Of a stretch of 64,000 nt of DNA, positions 13,332 through 21,691 are shown piece after piece. The stretch's first letter is position 1. Every line of letters begins with the position of its first letter. Origin of the DNA: Klebsiella huaxiensis (GTDB lineage Bacteria > Pseudomonadota > Gammaproteobacteria > Enterobacterales > Enterobacteriaceae); the NCBI RefSeq assembly GCF_003261575.2, contig NZ_CP036175.1:4526001-4590000 (forward strand), written 5' to 3'. The position numbers and the translations under genes are program-made. Below the pieces are notes generated by a model. It did no database searches and had not been told where the DNA came from. It saw nothing but the letters and a program-made list of their open reading frames with translations.

Positions 13332-15833
13332 ATGTCTCATACTATTGACCTGGCGCTTGATGGCCTCTCCTGCGGCCACTGCGTTAAACGCGTGAAAGAA
13401 AGTCTGGAACAGCGTCCTGATGTTGAGCTGGCGGACGTTACCGTTACCGAAGCCCACGTCACGGGCAGCGCCAGCGCTGAATCGCTGATTGAAACCATCA
13501 AACAGGCCGGATACGGCGCGGAGCTCAGCCACCCAAAGGCTAAACCGCTGGCAGAATCATCAATCCCGTCGGAAGCGCTGACAGCGGCCACCTCTGAGCT
13601 TCCGGCAGCCCGTGACGAGGATGACAGCCAACAACTGTTAATCAACGGCATGAGCTGCGCCAGCTGCGTCTCCCGGGTACAAAACGCGCTTGCCGCGGTA
13701 CCGGGCGTGTCGCAGGCGCGGGTCAACCTTGCGGAACGCACTGCGCTGGTGATGGGCAGCGCGTCCGCAGCAGAATTAGTGCAGGCGGTGGAAAAAGCAG
13801 GCTACGGCGCGGAGGCCATCGAAGATGATCTTGAACGTCGCGAGCGCCAGCAGGAGACCGCCGTCGCCACCATGAAACGCTTCCGCTGGCAGGCTATCGT
13901 CGCTCTGCTGATCGGTATCCCGGTGATGGGCTGGGGGATGATCGGCGACAACATGATGGTCAGCGCTGACAACCGTTCGCTATGGCTGGTTATCGGTCTT
14001 ATCACTCTGGCGGTGATGGTATTTGCTGGCGGTCATTTCTACCGCAGCGCATGGAAAAGCCTGAAGAACGGCACCGCCACCATGGACACGCTGGTGGCGC
14101 TCGGTACCGGAGTCGCCTGGCTCTACTCGATGAGCGTCAACCTGTGGCCGCAGTGGTTCCCGATGGAAGCCCGCCACCTCTATTATGAAGCCAGCGCGAT
14201 GATTATCGGCCTGATTAACCTCGGCCATATGCTGGAAGCCCGCGCGCGCCAGCGTTCTTCTAAAGCGCTGGAAAAATTGCTCGATTTAACCCCGCCGACT
14301 GCGCGTGTGGTCACCGATGAAGGCGAAAAAGATCTGCCGCTGGCGGAAGTTCAGGCTGGGATGACCCTGCGCCTGACCACCGGCGATCGCGTCCCGGTCG
14401 ACGGCGTGATTAGCCAGGGAGAAGCGTGGTTTGATGAAGCCATGTTGACCGGTGAACCAATACCGCAGCAAAAAGGCAACGGTGACGCCGTTCACGCCGG
14501 GACCGTGGTGCAGGACGGCAGCGTGCTGTTTACCGCCAGCGCCGTCGGCAGCCAAACCACTCTGGCACGAATCATCCGTATGGTGCGCCAGGCACAAAGC
14601 AGCAAACCGGAAATTGGCCAACTGGCAGATAAAATCTCCGCCGTGTTCGTCCCGGCGGTGGTAGCGATTGCGCTGTTCAGCGCCGCGATCTGGTACTTCT
14701 TCGGCCCGGCACCGCAAATTGTTTATACCCTGGTGATCGCCACCACGGTGCTGATTATTGCCTGTCCTTGCGCACTGGGGCTGGCGACGCCGATGTCGAT
14801 TATTTCCGGCGTGGGTCGCGCGGCTGAATATGGCGTGTTGGTTCGCGATGCCGATGCGCTGCAGCGCGCCAGCACGCTGGATACGCTGGTCTTTGATAAA
14901 ACCGGCACCCTGACCGAAGGTAAGCCGCAGGTGGTAGCGATAAAAACCTTTGCCGCAATTGATGAAACAACCGCTCTGCGTCTGGCTGCGTCTCTGGAAC
15001 AAGGCTCCAGCCACCCGTTGGCGCGAGCCATCCTTGATAAAGCCGCCGACGACCGACTGCCGACGGTCAATAACTTCCGTACTCTGCGCGGGCTGGGCGT
15101 CAGCGGAGAAGCCGAAGGTCATAACCTGCTGCTCGGCAATCAGGCGTTACTCAATGAGAACAATGTGCTGACCGCCGAAATAGAAAGCGAAATGACCGCC
15201 CAGGCTTCTCAAGGGGCAACGCCGGTGCTGCTGGCGGTGGATGGCCAGGCGGCGGCGCTATTCGCCATTCGCGATCCGCTGCGTGAAGATAGCGTGGCGG
15301 CACTCGCCAGACTGCATCGTCAGGGCTATCGGCTGGTGATGTTGACCGGAGATAACCCGACCACCGCCAATGCCATTGCCAAAGAAGCGGGTATTGATGA
15401 GGTAATTGCCGGGGTGCTACCGGACGGTAAAGCCGATGCCATTAAGCGTCTGCAAAGCCAGGGGCATCAGGTGGCGATGGTTGGCGACGGTATCAACGAT
15501 GCGCCCGCGTTGGCGCAGGCCGATGTCGGTATCGCCATGGGCGGCGGCAGCGATGTCGCCATTGAAACGGCGGCTATCACCCTGATGCGCCATAGCCTGA
15601 ACGGCGTCGCCGATGCGCTGGAAATTTCAAAAGCGACGTTGCGTAATATGAAGCAGAACCTGCTGGGAGCGTTTGTTTATAACTCACTGGGCATTCCGAT
15701 TGCCGCGGGGATCCTCTGGCCGCTGACCGGTACCCTGCTTAACCCGGTAGTCGCCGGAGCGGCAATGGCGCTTTCCTCGATTACGGTCGTGAGCAATGCC
15801 AACCGTCTGCTGCGCTTTAAACCGAAATCATAG
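13332..15833 (+). CDS. copA: Copper/silver-exporting P1B-type ATPase CopA
   Basis: CopA pumps Cu(I) and Ag(I) from cytoplasm to periplasm. ATG 13332 after AAGGAG gives 833 aa. There are two N-terminal metal-binding domains (GLSCGHC, residues about 12–18; GMSCASC, about 108–114), membrane helices, the transport motif IACPCALGLATP, the phosphorylation site DKTGTLTEG, the P1B HP motif SSHPLARA, and GDGINDAPAL at the hinge. It is induced by copper through CueR. Codons 67–70 contain a conserved -1 frameshift site (see separate entry) predicted to also yield a short chaperone, CopA(Z). Confidence 0.98.
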   Translation: MSHTIDLALDGLSCGHCVKRVKESLEQRPDVELADVTVTEAHVTGSASAESLIETIKQAGYGAELSHPKAKPLAESSIPSEALTAATSELPAARDEDDSQQLLINGMSCASCVSRVQNALAAVPGVSQARVNLAERTALVMGSASAAELVQAVEKAGYGAEAIEDDLERRERQQETAVATMKRFRWQAIVALLIGIPVMGWGMIGDNMMVSADNRSLWLVIGLITLAVMVFAGGHFYRSAWKSLKNGTATMDTLVALGTGVAWLYSMSVNLWPQWFPMEARHLYYEASAMIIGLINLGHMLEARARQRSSKALEKLLDLTPPTARVVTDEGEKDLPLAEVQAGMTLRLTTGDRVPVDGVISQGEAWFDEAMLTGEPIPQQKGNGDAVHAGTVVQDGSVLFTASAVGSQTTLARIIRMVRQAQSSKPEIGQLADKISAVFVPAVVAIALFSAAIWYFFGPAPQIVYTLVIATTVLIIACPCALGLATPMSIISGVGRAAEYGVLVRDADALQRASTLDTLVFDKTGTLTEGKPQVVAIKTFAAIDETTALRLAASLEQGSSHPLARAILDKAADDRLPTVNNFRTLRGLGVSGEAEGHNLLLGNQALLNENNVLTAEIESEMTAQASQGATPVLLAVDGQAAALFAIRDPLREDSVAALARLHRQGYRLVMLTGDNPTTANAIAKEAGIDEVIAGVLPDGKADAIKRLQSQGHQVAMVGDGINDAPALAQADVGIAMGGGSDVAIETAAITLMRHSLNGVADALEISKATLRNMKQNLLGAFVYNSLGIPIAAGILWPLTGTLLNPVVAGAAMALSSITVVSNANRLLRFKPKS
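13532..13543 (+). other. Programmed -1 frameshift site in copA yielding CopA(Z)
   Basis: The slippery sequence CCCAAAG (13532–13538) covers codons 67–69. After a -1 slip the frame reads CCC AAA GGC TAA, ending at 13543 and giving a 70-residue protein with only the first metal-binding domain. The same arrangement is described in E. coli copA, where the short product is a copper chaperone. The use of this site here is inferred. Confidence 0.82.
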
Positions 15834-15846
15834 GTGGCGCTGAACC

Positions 15847-15975
15847 GGTAGCCCGATTGCGGTACAGCAATTTCCGTGCATTCCCCGGAGGCGGCGTTAA
15901 CACGCCAGTCCGGGCTACCATCCCTGAGACAGCAGGGACCCCATCCCCCCGGTAAGCAATCGCGCCACCGGGGAT
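15847..15975. repeat. REP/BIME-type palindromic repeats
   Basis: Two convergent units lie between copA and the PLD gene: CCCGGAGGCGGCG...TCCGGGCTAC (about 15883–15918) and CCCCCGGTAAGC...GCCACCGGGG (about 15946–15974). They are related to the units at 23193–23410. Confidence 0.75.
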
Positions 15976-16011
15976 CTTCCCTCAAACCGCGTTGAACTGT
16001 ACCCTGATTTT

Positions 16012-17262
16012 CTATTCGTGCTCGCGACCTGGATGCGGGGCCGGATAATCGAAGTCAACTTTGATCGGCTCCGCGTAGCGGCTGTTCCATAGCTGACTGT
16101 AAAGCGCGTCCACGCGCTCTGCCATCGGCACGCTATTCAGCACCAGCTCAAGGTTGCGTGAGTTATCAAAATAGCCCCCGCTCCAGTTGCTGGTTCCCAC
16201 CCACGCCGTCGAACCGTCGATAGTCATCAGCTTACTGTGCACCACCCTCGCAAACGGGATAAATCCCCGACTGGCGGGAGGAATGGTCACTACCTTTAGC
16301 TGAACGTTAGGCACCAGAGACAGGCTCTTTAACCAGAACACCTCCGGTTTTTTCAGATTCCAGCTGGCAACCATCAGTTCAACCTGCACGCCGCGCGCTG
16401 CCGCGCTGCGCAGAGCGTTATCAATGGGGGCATAGAAAGGTCGGTTTCCCTTCTCACCCCATGATAGCGGCGCGTAGTCCATCACCTGCACCCGGATCCG
16501 CGACTTCGCATTGGCCAGCAGACGCGGCAGTTCAACCTGCGAATCGATCACCCCGCTCGGGTTGTAATCGCGCGGGCTGGCAACCAGATAATTGCCCTGC
16601 GGGGCTGATTCCGGAGCCTGCCATGCCAGCTTCGGCACCGGTTTATTTTCTGCAAGCAGGGCCTGCGCCTGCCAGTCCTGATCGAAAATAGCCTGAATCT
16701 GCTGTACCGCTTGCGCATCGCTGATGCGCAGACCGGTTTCCTGAATCTGCTCCAGCGCACGCCAGTCAAAATTCTGGCTACCAACAAAAGCTTGTTTACC
16801 ATCTACCAGCAAATACTTGGCGTGGACAATCCCGCCGGTCAGCCGATGGAACGGAATAATTCGCAGCTCCAGATTCGGGATCGTTTTCAGCGCCGCCAGC
16901 GTTTCCGGCGTCGACAGGCCAACGCCCTTCTCCTCCATCAGAAAACGAATTTTCACCCCGCGTTCACCGGCTGCCCGCAGATGATTCAGCACGCCGTCCA
17001 GCAGAGAGCCTTTTTCATTTGCCACGTAAAACTGCGCCAGATCGATATGACTGTGCGCCGCGTCAAACATCTGCTGCCAGACTTCGGCAGCATTACGCAA
17101 ATCGTTATCCTGTAGCGTAGTTTCCTGCGGCGCGTTATACACCAGTTCATAACCCGGTATCGAAAACGCCGCCTGCGCGGGCAGGCTTAACAGCACCCAG
17201 GCGCTCGCGAACAGGCTCATCAGGCGGCCTCCCGGCCACCCGCATCGACGATAATCAGGCAT
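16012..17262 (-). CDS. Periplasmic phospholipase-D-superfamily enzyme, PLD3/PLD4-like
   Basis: This 416-aa exported enzyme has two HKD motifs: HAKYLLVDGKQAFVGSQN (about residues 165–182) and HSKLMTIDGSTAWVGTSN (about 345–362). The surroundings (GGIVHAKYL...NFDWRAL...ETG; RVVHSK...TSNWSGGYF) resemble the PLD3/PLD4 and poxvirus K4 branch more than bacterial cardiolipin synthases. A signal-peptide-like segment (LMSLFASAWVLLSLPAQA) follows a short basic N-terminus. The ATG at 17262 overlaps the exbB stop (ATGCCTGA), so translation is coupled. As last gene of a TonB/receptor operon it probably acts on a phosphodiester substrate. The substrate is unknown. Confidence 0.8.
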   Translation of the reverse strand: MPDYRRCGWPGGRLMSLFASAWVLLSLPAQAAFSIPGYELVYNAPQETTLQDNDLRNAAEVWQQMFDAAHSHIDLAQFYVANEKGSLLDGVLNHLRAAGERGVKIRFLMEEKGVGLSTPETLAALKTIPNLELRIIPFHRLTGGIVHAKYLLVDGKQAFVGSQNFDWRALEQIQETGLRISDAQAVQQIQAIFDQDWQAQALLAENKPVPKLAWQAPESAPQGNYLVASPRDYNPSGVIDSQVELPRLLANAKSRIRVQVMDYAPLSWGEKGNRPFYAPIDNALRSAAARGVQVELMVASWNLKKPEVFWLKSLSLVPNVQLKVVTIPPASRGFIPFARVVHSKLMTIDGSTAWVGTSNWSGGYFDNSRNLELVLNSVPMAERVDALYSQLWNSRYAEPIKVDFDYPAPHPGREHE

Positions 17263-17902
17263 AACGCTGCGCCTCACGACCATCCCAGCGATTTCTGCCC
17301 TGTTCCGGACGACTAGCCGGGCTACCGGCGCGGATCAGCAGTACCTTCAGCAGTTCGTTAATGCGTTCCATGCGGCTTTGCAGGTAGTTATTACCTACCA
17401 GGCACAGCAGCGCGATCGCGATCCCCAGGCCGGTGGCATACAACGCGGTGCCCATCCCGGCTGAAACCATACTGGCATCAGAGACGCCCGAGGCGGAGAG
17501 CGCCTTAAAGGTATCCATAATCCCCAGAATCGTACCCAGCAGGCCCAGCAGCGGCGCGGCGGTAACGACGGTTTCGAGCATCCATAGCCCGCGCGACATC
17601 TGCGGTTTACTCAGCAGGTACTGGGCGTCAATTAAGTCGCTCATTGCCTCCCGGTCTTCCGCCGTCTGTTTTTTCTCCAGCACCGGCAGAATAATGGTCA
17701 GCGGAAGGCTATTGCGCCCGGTCAGTGATTCCGGCAAGTCCGACACACGGCGGACCTCCGGCGTCAGCGCCTTCTCAAAGCGCTGAGCCTGACGCTGGGC
17801 CCATGAAAAATAGAGCCCGCGTTCCACCAGAATCACCACGGCGATCGCCAGCGCGGCATACATAACGTAGAAAATAATGTCGTGAATCAGGTTGGCATCC
17901 AT
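17255..17902 (-). CDS. exbB: ExbB/TolQ/MotA-family proton channel subunit
   Basis: ExbB-type proteins form the pentameric inner-membrane motor that uses the proton gradient to energise TonB. The ATG at 17902 gives 215 aa, after GGAGGGCAC. There are three membrane segments: an N-terminal helix (IIFYVMYAALAIAVVILVERG), then a pair near residues 115–175 with the family signature APLLGLLGTILGIMDTF and ALYATGLGIAIALLCLV. It lies between the receptor and the PLD gene, while its partner exbD is the first gene of the same operon. It is a second, locus-specific ExbB and not the usual exbBD pair. Confidence 0.88.
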   Translation of the reverse strand: MDANLIHDIIFYVMYAALAIAVVILVERGLYFSWAQRQAQRFEKALTPEVRRVSDLPESLTGRNSLPLTIILPVLEKKQTAEDREAMSDLIDAQYLLSKPQMSRGLWMLETVVTAAPLLGLLGTILGIMDTFKALSASGVSDASMVSAGMGTALYATGLGIAIALLCLVGNNYLQSRMERINELLKVLLIRAGSPASRPEQGRNRWDGREAQRYA

Positions 17903-17921
17903 CAAAGTGCCCTCCGGTTAA

Positions 17922-20162
17922 TTAAAAGGTGGCTTCCAGCGAAACGCTAAAGGTGCGCTCTTCGCCGACGTTGTAATACGGGGTACTCGCTTTCACGCCG
18001 TCGTAAGGAGCAGCGTTAAAGGTCGTCGAGCGTACGGAGGTCAGGTACTGTTTATCGAACAGGTTATCGATACCAAAGCGCAAAGTGGCGCTTTTAACTA
18101 TTTTTTTGTCCACCGGCAGATGAACGCCCGCGGCGACATCAAACACCGTGCGCCCGCCGATTTTTTCGTCGTTGGTCAAATCGCCATAGAACGAGCTAAC
18201 GTATTTACCGCCGAAGCTCCCGTAATAGAGGCCATCGTCATAACCCAGCGATGCATTGAGCATGTTTTTCGGTACGTTAGGCACGGTTTTGCCTGCCGTT
18301 GGCAGCGGATGACCGCCGTTGCTGACAATGTCATCTTTTTGTTCGGAATGGGTATAGGTGTAAGAGGTGTAGTAGTTAAAGTTGTGCGGCAGCTTACCGC
18401 TCCACTCCAGCTCTACACCTTTACTTTCGACGCTGCCGATATTCATCATTTCGTAGTCGCCATCCGCATTGGTGGTCGAAATCTGACGGTCGGTATAGCG
18501 CATGTAGAAAAGCGTCGCGCTCAGCAGCATATCTTCACGCTGGAAACGCCAGCCCAGCTCGTGGTTCCAGCTCAGCTCCGGCTTGGTGTTGATTGAATCG
18601 CCGACGTTGTAGAGCACGTAGTTTGGCGGCGTACGCATGTTGCGGGTCAGGTTATAGAACAGCTGGTTTTCCATATCCGGCTTATAGCTAATGCTAAAGT
18701 TCGGCAGGAATTCATGGTAGGTCGCATTGCGTTTTTCCGGGGCGTTATACAGGCTGCCTTTGTTATCGCCTTTACGTTCGACGTACTGGTATGCCAGCCC
18801 GCCCACCAGCGTCCAGTCCGGCGTCACAAACCAGGTATCCTGAAGCCATACTTTTTGCGCCGGAGTGACGGTGTACTGGTTACGGCCCTGTACCGTGTTG
18901 CCGTTGGCGTCTTTCACCTGATCGGAGCCGCCCGGTTTACCGGAGACGTTCGCCGGATTGCCGTCATCCTGAATGCTGATAAACGGCTGGGTCTGCGACT
19001 GGCGCGCCCGTTCGTACCAGTAGCCGATATCCAGACTGTGCTCGTCGTTAATGTCCCACTTCAGCTTAGTGGTGACGCCCGGTCGCCAGGTCTGGGTCCA
19101 CGAAGGTCGGTAGTAGGTATTGGAACTCAAATTGCTCAGGTCGTACTGCCCGGCTTTATCGGAGGTATTCGACAGCACCGACGCCGTTTGCCCGGTAAAG
19201 CTGCCACCGTTACCCCAGTAGTAATAGGGTTGAACGGTTAACGCGAGGTTGTCACGCAACTGCAATCGCTGTGAGAAAGAAAGCGTGAAGGTTTCAAACG
19301 GGTTGCGGTTGAGCTTGTAATATTTGCTCAACTGACCTTTGTTGTTATAGACCGGAGAGGTCGAGTAGTCCTGACGCGGGTCTTCATCAAACTGCGCTTT
19401 GCTTAGAGTGTTGTAGTTGCTGTTATCCTGGCGGTTGTACTTCATGATCAGGTTACTGCTGTTGCCGTTCCCGTCCTCATAAAGCGAGTTCATCTCGAAC
19501 TTATCGGAATAGTTACGCCCTTCTCCGCGCCATTTTTTGGCTTCAGTGTGCGAGTAAGAGAGCCAGTTGCTGAAACCGTTGTACTCGCCGGTCTCCAGGC
19601 GGGCGAAAGTTTTGCTCAGATTATTGCTGCCCAGCGTTTGCTTAACGAAGCCGCCGAATTCTTTGGAGGGGCGCCTGGTAACAAGACCAATGTTACCGCC
19701 GCTGGATCCGATATGCGGGCCGTCAGCTTCGGAAGATCCCTGAGTAACAAAGATCTGCTCAAGGTTTTCCGCATCGCCCAACAGGTTCGGATAGACCGCG
19801 TAGTTGCCCGAATCGTTAATCGGGATGCCATCCATCGACAGGCCGATTTGATCGGAGTTCATCCCGCGCATGGTGTAATCGATACCGCTCAGGCCGCTGG
19901 CGTCATTACTGTTGACGTTCATACCCGGCGTATATTTCAGCATGTCGATGGCATTGCTGGCACCCGGCGCTTTATCCATCGCTTCTTTGGTCAGAGTGGA
20001 GCGTGCTTTGCTGCTGTCTTCCTGCACCATCAGACCGCCGCCGAGCGACTGTCCTTTGACGTTAATCTCCCCCACATCGCTACTTTCCGCCGCCAGCGAG
20101 GAACCCGATAACAATGCCGACACCACAGCTAATGCAATCCCAGAATAACGAAAATTCTTCAT
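17922..20162 (-). CDS. TonB-dependent outer-membrane receptor, ligand unknown
   Basis: This is a 746-aa outer-membrane beta-barrel with plug. ATG 20162 follows AGGAAAAG, and the signal peptide is MKNFRYSGIALAVVSALLSG...LAA. The plug domain follows (NAIDMLKYTPGMNVN, GIDYTMRGMNSDQIGLSMDG, GSSGGNIGLVTRRPS), then the 22-strand-type barrel ending in VSLEATF with the terminal aromatic expected for Bam-dependent insertion. I do not see a clear match to FepA, FhuA, FecA or BtuB, so the ligand is open. No obvious Fur box lies upstream of the operon, which weakens the siderophore explanation. Co-encoded TonB/ExbBD make it self-sufficient. Confidence 0.88.
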   Translation of the reverse strand: MKNFRYSGIALAVVSALLSGSSLAAESSDVGEINVKGQSLGGGLMVQEDSSKARSTLTKEAMDKAPGASNAIDMLKYTPGMNVNSNDASGLSGIDYTMRGMNSDQIGLSMDGIPINDSGNYAVYPNLLGDAENLEQIFVTQGSSEADGPHIGSSGGNIGLVTRRPSKEFGGFVKQTLGSNNLSKTFARLETGEYNGFSNWLSYSHTEAKKWRGEGRNYSDKFEMNSLYEDGNGNSSNLIMKYNRQDNSNYNTLSKAQFDEDPRQDYSTSPVYNNKGQLSKYYKLNRNPFETFTLSFSQRLQLRDNLALTVQPYYYWGNGGSFTGQTASVLSNTSDKAGQYDLSNLSSNTYYRPSWTQTWRPGVTTKLKWDINDEHSLDIGYWYERARQSQTQPFISIQDDGNPANVSGKPGGSDQVKDANGNTVQGRNQYTVTPAQKVWLQDTWFVTPDWTLVGGLAYQYVERKGDNKGSLYNAPEKRNATYHEFLPNFSISYKPDMENQLFYNLTRNMRTPPNYVLYNVGDSINTKPELSWNHELGWRFQREDMLLSATLFYMRYTDRQISTTNADGDYEMMNIGSVESKGVELEWSGKLPHNFNYYTSYTYTHSEQKDDIVSNGGHPLPTAGKTVPNVPKNMLNASLGYDDGLYYGSFGGKYVSSFYGDLTNDEKIGGRTVFDVAAGVHLPVDKKIVKSATLRFGIDNLFDKQYLTSVRSTTFNAAPYDGVKASTPYYNVGEERTFSVSLEATF

Positions 20163-20198
20163 TTCTTTTCCTATAAAAAACAAATGATTAATTAGGCT

Positions 20199-20960
20199 TT
20201 ATGGAGCCTGATAATTAAACGTCGCGGTAAATTTTTTGCTTCTTTGTCCGGCAAAAGCCTCTTCAGGAAAGGGCTTCAGCTGGCTAATACTTTGTAAAGA
20301 GCTCAGCGCAGCACGATTGAGCAGCATGCTCGGGGCCTTGCTGGCAATACCGGAAGCCAGCACTCTGCCGCTACGATCGACTTCCAGCCACACCTCAACG
20401 TTGCCCTGCGGACGTTCCAGCGAAGCCTGGCGGCCGCTCGGGTAGCGTTTGCGCTGCTCCAGCTCGCGTCGCAACATCTGCAGATAGCCATTTTCCACCG
20501 CCTGCGCGTTCACTTTCGGCGTCGGAGGAGAAGGCGGCGCGGCGGGTTTACTCACCACCGGGCTGCGCACGACGGCGGGCTGCGGCGCCACACGTTCCTG
20601 TGGCTTCGGCGCTTTCTCCTGAACCGGTTTTGGCTTCGGCTTAGGTTTTGGTTTAACAACTGGTTTGGCCTGGATAATGGGATCCGGAGCAGGAACAACA
20701 GGCTCAGCAATCGGCTCCGGCTCAGGTTGGGGTTCCGGCTGCGGCTCAGGTTGGGGTTCCGGCTGCGGCTCTGGCTGCGGCTCCGGGACAGGTTCTGGCT
20801 GCGGTGGCTCGGGTTCGGCCAGCGACAGTTCCATCACCGTATCGTCATAATGCGGCTTCACCTGCAGGACGGCCTGCTGGCTGACGAACAGCAAGCATCC
20901 GGCGATGACTATCGCGGGTAACCAGCTAACAACGTGACGTGAGCGATAAAGCAGATACAT
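20199..20960 (-). CDS. tonB: TonB-like energy transducer with long Pro-Glu/Pro-Lys spacer
   Basis: TonB links the ExbBD motor to outer-membrane receptors. The protein has 253 aa, with an N-terminal membrane anchor (SWLPAIVIAGCLLFV), then a periplasm-spanning region of PEPQ repeats (about residues 50–85) and KPKPKPKPKP (about 103–112). The C-terminal TonB domain carries YPSGRQASLERPQGNVEVWL and LKPFPEEAF (standard TonB motif RYP...A...G.V). It differs from housekeeping TonB, which lies elsewhere. It starts 2 bp after exbD. Confidence 0.93.
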   Translation of the reverse strand: MYLLYRSRHVVSWLPAIVIAGCLLFVSQQAVLQVKPHYDDTVMELSLAEPEPPQPEPVPEPQPEPQPEPQPEPQPEPQPEPEPIAEPVVPAPDPIIQAKPVVKPKPKPKPKPVQEKAPKPQERVAPQPAVVRSPVVSKPAAPPSPPTPKVNAQAVENGYLQMLRRELEQRKRYPSGRQASLERPQGNVEVWLEVDRSGRVLASGIASKAPSMLLNRAALSSLQSISQLKPFPEEAFAGQRSKKFTATFNYQAP

Positions 20961-20961
20961 A

Positions 20962-21369
20962 TCACTGCTTCCGTGTGGCGATGGAAATGGAGAAGAAACC
21001 GCCCTGACGCAAGGTATCCATCACTGCGACCAGGCGTTCCACCGCAACCTCTTTATCGCTGTTGACGATAATGGTGGTGGTTTGATTTTCCTGCTGTTGT
21101 TGCTTCAGGGTATTAACCAGCGCATCAAGCACCAGCGGCTGGCCATCAAGCTGCAGCCGATCGTCAGCGCCGAGGGTGATAATGGCTTTTTTCTGCGGCT
21201 TAAGCTGTTGAGCGCTGCTGGCCGATGGCAGCTGGGTTTTCAAGCCCAGAGCCGGGATCACATTCAGGCTAATCAGGACAAAGAAGACCAGTAAAAACAT
21301 CATCACATCGATCATCGGGATCAGTTCGATATGGGCTTTATTCTTTTTAGGCTCACTCCAGTTACGCAT
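20962..21369 (-). CDS. exbD: ExbD/TolR-family protein
   Basis: ExbD is the second component of the TonB motor. The 135-aa protein starts at ATG 21369 (MRNWSEPKKNKAHIEL). The single membrane helix carries the proton-binding Asp (IPMIDVMMFLLVFFV, about residue 22). A periplasmic domain follows (AIITLGADDRLQLDG, IIVNSDKEVAVERLV). It is the first gene of the operon exbD–tonB–receptor–exbB–PLD, which separates it from its partner exbB; this split is uncommon. Confidence 0.92.
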   Translation of the reverse strand: MRNWSEPKKNKAHIELIPMIDVMMFLLVFFVLISLNVIPALGLKTQLPSASSAQQLKPQKKAIITLGADDRLQLDGQPLVLDALVNTLKQQQQENQTTTIIVNSDKEVAVERLVAVMDTLRQGGFFSISIATRKQ

Positions 21370-21691
21370 GACACTCCCCCCAAAAATTGAAGGGGTCAAT
21401 ATAGAAGCGCTTTGTTTATTTTTCGTTACAGATTTTTTATTTTATTATCACAATTCACCCATTTTTGAGAAAAAAGCACCATCCACGACTTGCGCAGAAA
21501 AACACAACAATTTGATTTTAATATATAATTTATTTCAAAATGCCATTGCGAAAATTGCAAAAAACAAGAACATCAAATTTTTTTGTTATTTTTATGACAT
21601 TGTAAAAGACCTGTTCCTTTGCGCCCTATCCGCCCTCTTGCGCCTCTGTTTCCCGCGCGATAGCATGGGCTCCTCACACTACGGAGCACGT
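21370..21691. other. AT-rich intergenic region between divergent exbD and ybaP
   Basis: This gap of 322 bp is strongly AT-rich (21400–21610) and must hold the promoters for the exbD operon (minus) and ybaP (plus). I looked for a GATAATGATAATCATTATC-type Fur box and did not find a convincing one. No gene is seen; an ORF that runs through it is only an in-frame extension of ybaP. Confidence 0.6.

Noticed and set aside
14286..15122. Long antisense frame inside copA
   Set aside because: His/Gln/Arg-rich composition typical of reverse-strand reading of a GC-rich gene; no start signal.
21370..21691. Possible Fur box upstream of exbD
   Set aside because: AT-rich sequence contains ATTATC-like bits but no 19-bp dyad close to the Fur consensus, so I do not list one.
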